Source of the DNA: Flavobacterium notoginsengisoli | GTDB taxonomy: Bacteria > Bacteroidota > Bacteroidia > Flavobacteriales > Flavobacteriaceae | Assembly (NCBI RefSeq): GCF_014207905.1 | Contig: NZ_JACHLB010000004.1 | Coordinates: 248,001-312,000, forward strand | Length of the DNA: 64,000 nucleotides | Reading direction: 5' to 3' | Shown: in pieces, positions 60,501 to 64,000 of the stretch | Layout of the letters: every line of letters starts with the position of its first letter | Numbering within the stretch: the first letter of the stretch is position 1 | Translations under genes and position numbers: made by a program | The notes under the pieces: generated by a model | What the model saw: the letters and a program-made list of their open reading frames with translations, nothing else | Database searches by the model: none | Told to the model about the DNA's origin: nothing

Positions 60501-60932
60501 ACCTTTTTCAATAACTTAACTTTATCTATTAGAGGTGATTATCAAATTGGAGGTAATTTCTTAGTATCTGATATTTTGGTTGATAAATACTCAAATACAT
60601 TTAACAGAAACCTATCTGTAAACGCATACGACCATTGGAGAAATCCTGGAGATATTGTATCTCAATCTGCTGTAACTTCTTCTCCGCAACTTTCTAACTT
60701 AAGTAAATATGTATATGATGCAACTTATATCAGAATCAGCAATATTAATTTAAGTTACAATGTACCGTTAAAAAACACCTTCTTAGACAATCTTTCTGTT
60801 TTTGCAGATGCGACAAATGTCGCTTATTGGTACAAAGAGAAAAGTCCAAAGGGAATGAACGGAGTAAGAGAATACAGTTTTACTTATCCTCAGGCAAGAA
60901 CAATCTCGCTGGGAGTTAATGCTAAATTTTAA
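57570..60932 (+). CDS. SusC-like TonB-dependent receptor with an STN signalling domain
   Basis: A 1120-residue outer-membrane receptor. After a signal peptide (ends KGFAQ) it has an STN/secretin domain (about 28-105, KPITLHVKNKPISQIIKSIE), a carboxypeptidase-regulatory-like domain (IKGTVYSAKDRQPLPGATI, about 120-200), the TonB region and plug (VVITSSYGTTKLKEE, INIRGKG) and the barrel ending RTISLGVNAKF. The STN domain is the partner of FecR in trans-envelope signalling, consistent with FecI/FecR just upstream. Ligand unknown, likely a glycan or peptide. Confidence 0.95.
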   Translation: MTLMIPNNLRKILFFLALLISSFKGFAQNKPITLHVKNKPISQIIKSIEAQSDFRIIYNAKKIDAEQLVDIDVDNASLETTLKKLLKGTNISYYIQKKQVLLTDATPVDKSNSDVQETERIIKGTVYSAKDRQPLPGATIRIQGTGMGAITDFNGKFVYELKGNNIPNLVLEVGFLGMESQSQKADNKKDFVFYLQEAADELNPVVITSSYGTTKLKEEIVGSISTLNAKDIAVEQASESFDKMITGQIAGVMVENTSGVGGPVKINIRGKGTLTSLTGAITGTSSQPLIIVDGVVMGEEYAIDGGDFDGAGIYAENLTNPLMKIAPENIETISVLKDAAAVGIYGADGANGVILITTKKGRKGKTQFGFSNQLGVSSAINQIKYLNGEQYTEIRNQYLKNTTTNYVPITYNGINTDWFDLLNNAGVYNKYNFNVSGATSKFSYRTNVSYTKIDEPQMGNDTKQLNAGINLGYSSGKWDVNLMLNPSFVQKDTPNIFYGYAYLPTLSPYNADGSFSNLGVSGATAGNPLAAIQQNKNETQSLGILGSINLSYKLNNNIRFATLFGMDYNDKDQDRYFSGANESGQFNGSFTLGGILYPAWGRRLLNERNSTKWNWQGQALFNKDITENHAIDGVVGFELSEDKTNFHYSSGVGYVNPGVLNKITDALRDDNPATPNVDESTAGQSYRSEISYNSRVSLFSQVNYNYKKRYFLLANYRRDESSVFGDDTNVANNGGVGAGWIISNENFLNSSSWIDFLKLKASYGTTGNSRIGSYRSKGLYNVSQNSYNGSIGATTGDAPNGNLSWEKNTKFNAGFDFNVFNRIELTVEYYYDNKTDLITTRDIPTETGYSSIQLNAASMYNKGFELTTRIKWIKSNAFKWTTAFNISTVDSKVTDLKGLGSDYSLANLALAQKIGYSTSTIWGIKWVGVDPATGRDLIEKNGKIYDAKTYGELYSIADWEPIGDRQADAYGGFNNSFTFFNNLTLSIRGDYQIGGNFLVSDILVDKYSNTFNRNLSVNAYDHWRNPGDIVSQSAVTSSPQLSNLSKYVYDATYIRISNINLSYNVPLKNTFLDNLSVFADATNVAYWYKEKSPKGMNGVREYSFTYPQARTISLGVNAKF

Positions 60933-60936
60933 GAAC

Positions 60937-62397
60937 ATGAAATATTCAAAATATCTATTTATATTTTTCCTGATTTTCTCGCTGCAAAGCTGTAGTGACT
61001 TTTTAGAGCAGGAACCTGGAACACAAACTTCGATAGACGAACTTTTGCAAAACAAAAAAGGTGTTTTGCAAGCATTGGCCGGACTTTACAACGAACTTGA
61101 AGCTAACTTGCGCGGAGAACGTTACGCCGTATATGCTGATCTTCAAGGAGGAAACATAAAATTTGCGCCCGTATCATCTGGAAATAGTAGAGGACAGATT
61201 TCGCCAACATTAAATGTACAGAATGTATATTCATTCGAAGATCAAGCGCTGACAAGTGATTTTAAATCTTTTTATGATGGAAGTTATGATATTATAAATC
61301 AGGCGAATTTAATTTTAGAATATACTCCTGCCCTAACTGATGCCACTGAAGCAGAAAAAAATCAGATAAAAGCAGAGACTTTAACGATTAGAGCTTATGC
61401 GCACTTTTTGTTATCTCTTGTATATAGCCAAGATTATAAATACACTGCGGATGCTTCTCACTTAGGAATTGTTTGCAATTCACAATCTATTAAAGCTGGA
61501 ATACAATATCCAGCCAGAAAAACCGCTGCCGAAACTTATACTTTTATTGTAAATGATTTAGTAACAGCAATTGGTAACTATTCATCTTCTTCATCGCTTC
61601 CTGGACAGAGCTATTCTCTATTTAACCTAAATAATACGAAAGCATTATTGGCTAGAGTATATTTGCAAAAAGGAGATTGGAATAATGCGTATACAACTGC
61701 CAATGATGTCATTACAAATTCAGGAGTTACATTATCGGGCTCAGCAGATTATGTTGCACAATGGGCTCAGCCTGATATTCCAATATCTGAAATTTTACTA
61801 GAATTTGCCAATAGAAGAGATTCTGAAGATGTTGTCACTTCGTCTATGTCACAAGTATTTGGTTATACAACAGCGACAAGTTATCAGCGATATGTTGCCT
61901 CAAATGATTTGGTTAACTTATACGAAAACAGCGATTTAAGAAAACAATTATTTCTTACACAACCTTTACAGACTTTAGTAAATGGTGTACTTACAAGTGT
62001 AAATTATAATTTCACGAGAAAATATCAAAATAATGCTGGTTATGTAGCTTTCAGGTTAAGCGAAATGTATCTAATTCGTGCTGAAGCAGCTTTAGAAACC
62101 AACAGAGCCGATGCTGCTATGGCTGATATTAATATTATTCGCGGTCGTTCAAATGCTACTTTATTAACCAATACAACAAATCTAAAAGAGAATATTCTTT
62201 TAGAAAGAAGAAAAGAACTTTGTTTTGAAGGTCATTTATTTTTTGATTTGGTACGTAATCATAAAAATATTTCTAGAAATGACGGTTGTATTTCAACAAA
62301 CTGCAGCATGACTTATCCTTCTCTAAAATTTGTTCTTCCGATACCAACCTATAACACTAATCTTAACCCTAACTTACAACAAAATGAATCGTATTAA
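60937..62397 (+). CDS. SusD/RagB-family lipoprotein
   Basis: A 486-residue lipoprotein starting at 60937 (MKYSKYLFIFFLIFSLQSC, lipobox Cys19), 4 bases after susC; an earlier in-frame ATG at 60919 would overlap susC. It shows the SusD layout: FLEQEPGTQTSIDELLQNKKGVLQALAGLYNELE, a helical TPR-like core (AEKNQIKAETLTIRAYAHFLLSLVYSQDY) and the C-terminal RLSEMYLIRAEAALETNRADAAMADINIIR with ERRKELCFEGHLFFDLVRN. It captures the ligand for the preceding SusC-like receptor. Confidence 0.95.
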   Translation: MKYSKYLFIFFLIFSLQSCSDFLEQEPGTQTSIDELLQNKKGVLQALAGLYNELEANLRGERYAVYADLQGGNIKFAPVSSGNSRGQISPTLNVQNVYSFEDQALTSDFKSFYDGSYDIINQANLILEYTPALTDATEAEKNQIKAETLTIRAYAHFLLSLVYSQDYKYTADASHLGIVCNSQSIKAGIQYPARKTAAETYTFIVNDLVTAIGNYSSSSSLPGQSYSLFNLNNTKALLARVYLQKGDWNNAYTTANDVITNSGVTLSGSADYVAQWAQPDIPISEILLEFANRRDSEDVVTSSMSQVFGYTTATSYQRYVASNDLVNLYENSDLRKQLFLTQPLQTLVNGVLTSVNYNFTRKYQNNAGYVAFRLSEMYLIRAEAALETNRADAAMADINIIRGRSNATLLTNTTNLKENILLERRKELCFEGHLFFDLVRNHKNISRNDGCISTNCSMTYPSLKFVLPIPTYNTNLNPNLQQNESY

Positions 62398-63850
62398 GAT
62401 ATTTAGCATATTGTTTATAGTAGCAGTTTTTGCTTCTTGTTCAAAAGACGACTATAAATTAGGTTCTGAAATTGATCCGTTTATTAGATTCAATTTCTTG
62501 GTAAAAAGTGATAATACACCAGTAGAATATCCTATTGTAAATGGAAGTTTAGTGCCTCAATCTACTTACGTTAATACTTCGGTAAAAACGTTGAAAGTAC
62601 CGGTTGCTTTGACTGCTCAAAATTTAAAAAGTAGCGTAACAGCCAATTTTAGTGCAGTTTCGTCAACAAATGACAATGAGAGCTTTACGGTAAATCCTGT
62701 AAATCAATTAACTTTTCAGGGAAATAAATTAACAGATACTATTGCGGTTTCTTTTGACAAAAGATGGACTGCTAATCAAAGTATTACTTTAAAACTAGAA
62801 ACTGTTTCTGATCCTGAAATTCACATTGGAAATTTAAACACAGAATATCCAAACGATACTTTCAAAATTGATTTAGCTGCCATTACAACCAATTATACTT
62901 TTCCAGTAAATCAGCTTATTGTGAAAGGAGAAGTCGGAGAAACAGTTGATTTTAAAGTAAATTTTCCTAACGGATTTTTCCCTTCTGAAATAGAAAATGC
63001 TTCTATTTTTAAATTCCAAAATGGTTTTGAATATTCGTTAACACATGATGATTTTGGCGATAACAGAAGTTCTATTACGTACCATTTGACTCTTTTAGAA
63101 GATATTCAAAATGACGATGCGCGTTACGAATCTAAAATAACTCTAGTCAATATTCCAAATTACAATGCAACAGGAAGTATCGCTTTGACTGTTGTAAAAC
63201 CAATTAAATCTCCAAGAGATATTCAGGCATATCCAGCATCAAAATTCACAGATCCTACAAATGCATTTTATCTGACTTATGGAGAACATTGGTTTAGTGT
63301 AAATGGCAATTGTTCATGGCAGACTTTCAATGCTTTAACTTTCCCAGTTGTGGTGACAAAAGATAACGAAAATGCGATTCTTTACAGCGATAAAGGAACC
63401 GCAAACCCGAATGATGATGTTTACTATGACGCTTTTAAAATCGGATTTAACGTTGCCAGCGGAACGAACACTGTGAATTCTTTCGGTTTAAAAAGATGGT
63501 TTTCTAACGAAAGTAACTCAGCTGCAATTTCGCCTGGATTTAATATTACCTCAGCTTTGGAATTTTTCCCAGCCAATGGAAACAGCAAAACACAAGGAAC
63601 AGTTCTCGTAATTCCACAAGATATTACAATTGGATCTAGCGCAACAAATACGCATGTTATTGCTATTTCGGGAGAAGGAACTTATAAAGAAATCAGCAAT
63701 GGTTTATATGAGATTTCATTCGAATTAAAATTAACAAACGACAAACTGTTTGGAGGAACAGTTTCAACACAATACAGAATGTACAACAACAGAGTGTACA
63801 CAAAGCCAACACCTTTAAGCATTTCATGTCCTAAAGAAGTTACTTTGTAA
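62384..63850 (+). CDS. Surface lipoprotein downstream of susD (SusE/F-position)
   Basis: A 488-residue lipoprotein starting at 62384 (MNRIKIFSILFIVAVFASC, lipobox Cys19), overlapping susD by 14 bases. The mature protein is mainly beta-sandwich in character: residues 20-170 resemble small Ig-like adhesion domains (SSVTANFSAVSSTNDNESFTVNP), residues 170-480 are rich in beta strands with no known catalytic motif. By position it should be a glycan- or ligand-binding surface protein, as SusE/F; family name cannot be confirmed. Its stop codon overlaps a heptad repeat. Confidence 0.78.
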   Translation: MNRIKIFSILFIVAVFASCSKDDYKLGSEIDPFIRFNFLVKSDNTPVEYPIVNGSLVPQSTYVNTSVKTLKVPVALTAQNLKSSVTANFSAVSSTNDNESFTVNPVNQLTFQGNKLTDTIAVSFDKRWTANQSITLKLETVSDPEIHIGNLNTEYPNDTFKIDLAAITTNYTFPVNQLIVKGEVGETVDFKVNFPNGFFPSEIENASIFKFQNGFEYSLTHDDFGDNRSSITYHLTLLEDIQNDDARYESKITLVNIPNYNATGSIALTVVKPIKSPRDIQAYPASKFTDPTNAFYLTYGEHWFSVNGNCSWQTFNALTFPVVVTKDNENAILYSDKGTANPNDDVYYDAFKIGFNVASGTNTVNSFGLKRWFSNESNSAAISPGFNITSALEFFPANGNSKTQGTVLVIPQDITIGSSATNTHVIAISGEGTYKEISNGLYEISFELKLTNDKLFGGTVSTQYRMYNNRVYTKPTPLSISCPKEVTL

Positions 63851-63918
63851 TTGATAATTGATAATTGATAATTGATAATTGATAATTGATAATTGATAAT
63901 TGATAATTGATAATTGAT
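63849..63918. repeat. Heptanucleotide tandem repeat (AATTGAT)10
   Basis: Ten perfect AATTGAT units; the first two bases belong to the TAA stop codon of the lipoprotein gene. The unit is the reverse complement of the CAATTAT tract at 1074-1128 up to rotation. Confidence 0.97.
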
Positions 63919-63928
63919 ATGCCTCTTG

Positions 63929-63961
63929 AGCTTTGTCAAAGTTTAAAACTTTGACAAAGCT
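63929..63961. terminator. CTTTGTCAAAG-type palindromic terminator (copy C)
   Basis: AGCTTTGTCAAAGTTT (63929-63944) and AAACTTTGACAAAGCT (63946-63961) are perfect 16-base complements with a one-base loop, about 80 bases after the lipoprotein stop. Confidence 0.85.
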
Positions 63962-63978
63962 TTTGGCGTGAAAAAAAG

Positions 63979-63999
63979 GTTTCAGGTTTCAAGTTTCAA
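63979..63999. repeat. Heptanucleotide repeat (GTTTCAR)3 at the window edge
   Basis: GTTTCAG, GTTTCAA, GTTTCAA in tandem, ending one base before the edge of the window, so it may continue beyond it. Confidence 0.7.
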
Positions 64000-64000
64000 G

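Noticed and set aside
63849..63918. CRISPR array made of AATTGAT repeats
   Set aside because: Units are seven bases with no spacers and no cas genes are nearby; it is a simple tandem repeat.

Overview
The window is a chromosomal segment of a flavobacterium (Bacteroidota), most likely Flavobacterium sensu lato. The evidence is the low GC content, near absence of Shine-Dalgarno sequences, several TTG-N(17-23)-TAnnTTTG promoters, SusC/SusD pairs, a hybrid two-component regulator, a FecI/FecR-controlled TonB receptor and a type IX secretion C-terminal domain. I see no rRNA, tRNA, CRISPR array, phage or complete insertion sequence.

Layout. 1-5.0 kb: a small conserved protein, a solo IS1595-type zinc-ribbon protein, a lysine-rich bipolar protein, an AraC regulator with a TetX-like flavin monooxygenase, MgtC and a FabZ-like protein that lacks the usual catalytic His. 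5.0-23.2 kb: a polysaccharide utilization locus (PUL) read leftwards (susC, susD, GH5-like, GH43-like, GH2, GH43, galM, GH43, GH43), with a divergent 1316-residue hybrid sensor/regulator. The GH43 content suggests an arabinose-containing glycan. 23.3-35.9 kb: a LytS/LytTR pair, a CPBP protease, two DoxX proteins, an alcohol dehydrogenase, GNAT proteins, AraC regulators, a secreted esterase, a TSUP/DUF1634 pair and an LLM oxidoreductase. 36.1-41.3 kb: a siderophore-type TonB receptor, a FadI-like thiolase and a divergent azoreductase/HxlR pair with a clear palindromic operator. 41.4-48.2 kb: a modular PQQ-type sugar dehydrogenase with CBM6, PKD and T9SS domains, sdhA and sdhB without sdhC, and a divergent DapB-like protein. 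48.5-55.4 kb: a DUF1810 protein, then a His/Cys-rich small protein, an ABC ATPase, a TonB receptor and two DUF3526-type permeases. 55.7-63.9 kb: ECF sigma factor, FecR, SusC with an STN domain, SusD and a surface lipoprotein.

The most unusual feature is in the intergenic DNA. Many gaps hold large nested inverted repeats, several with a four-arm architecture (outer pair enclosing an inner pair) built on different core palindromes. A recurrent CTTTGTCAAAG hairpin appears at three gene ends. Perfect or near-perfect heptanucleotide tandem repeats occur at five places, one occupying the ribosome-binding position of sdhB. These look like families of REP-like elements and short tandem repeats spread through the genome.
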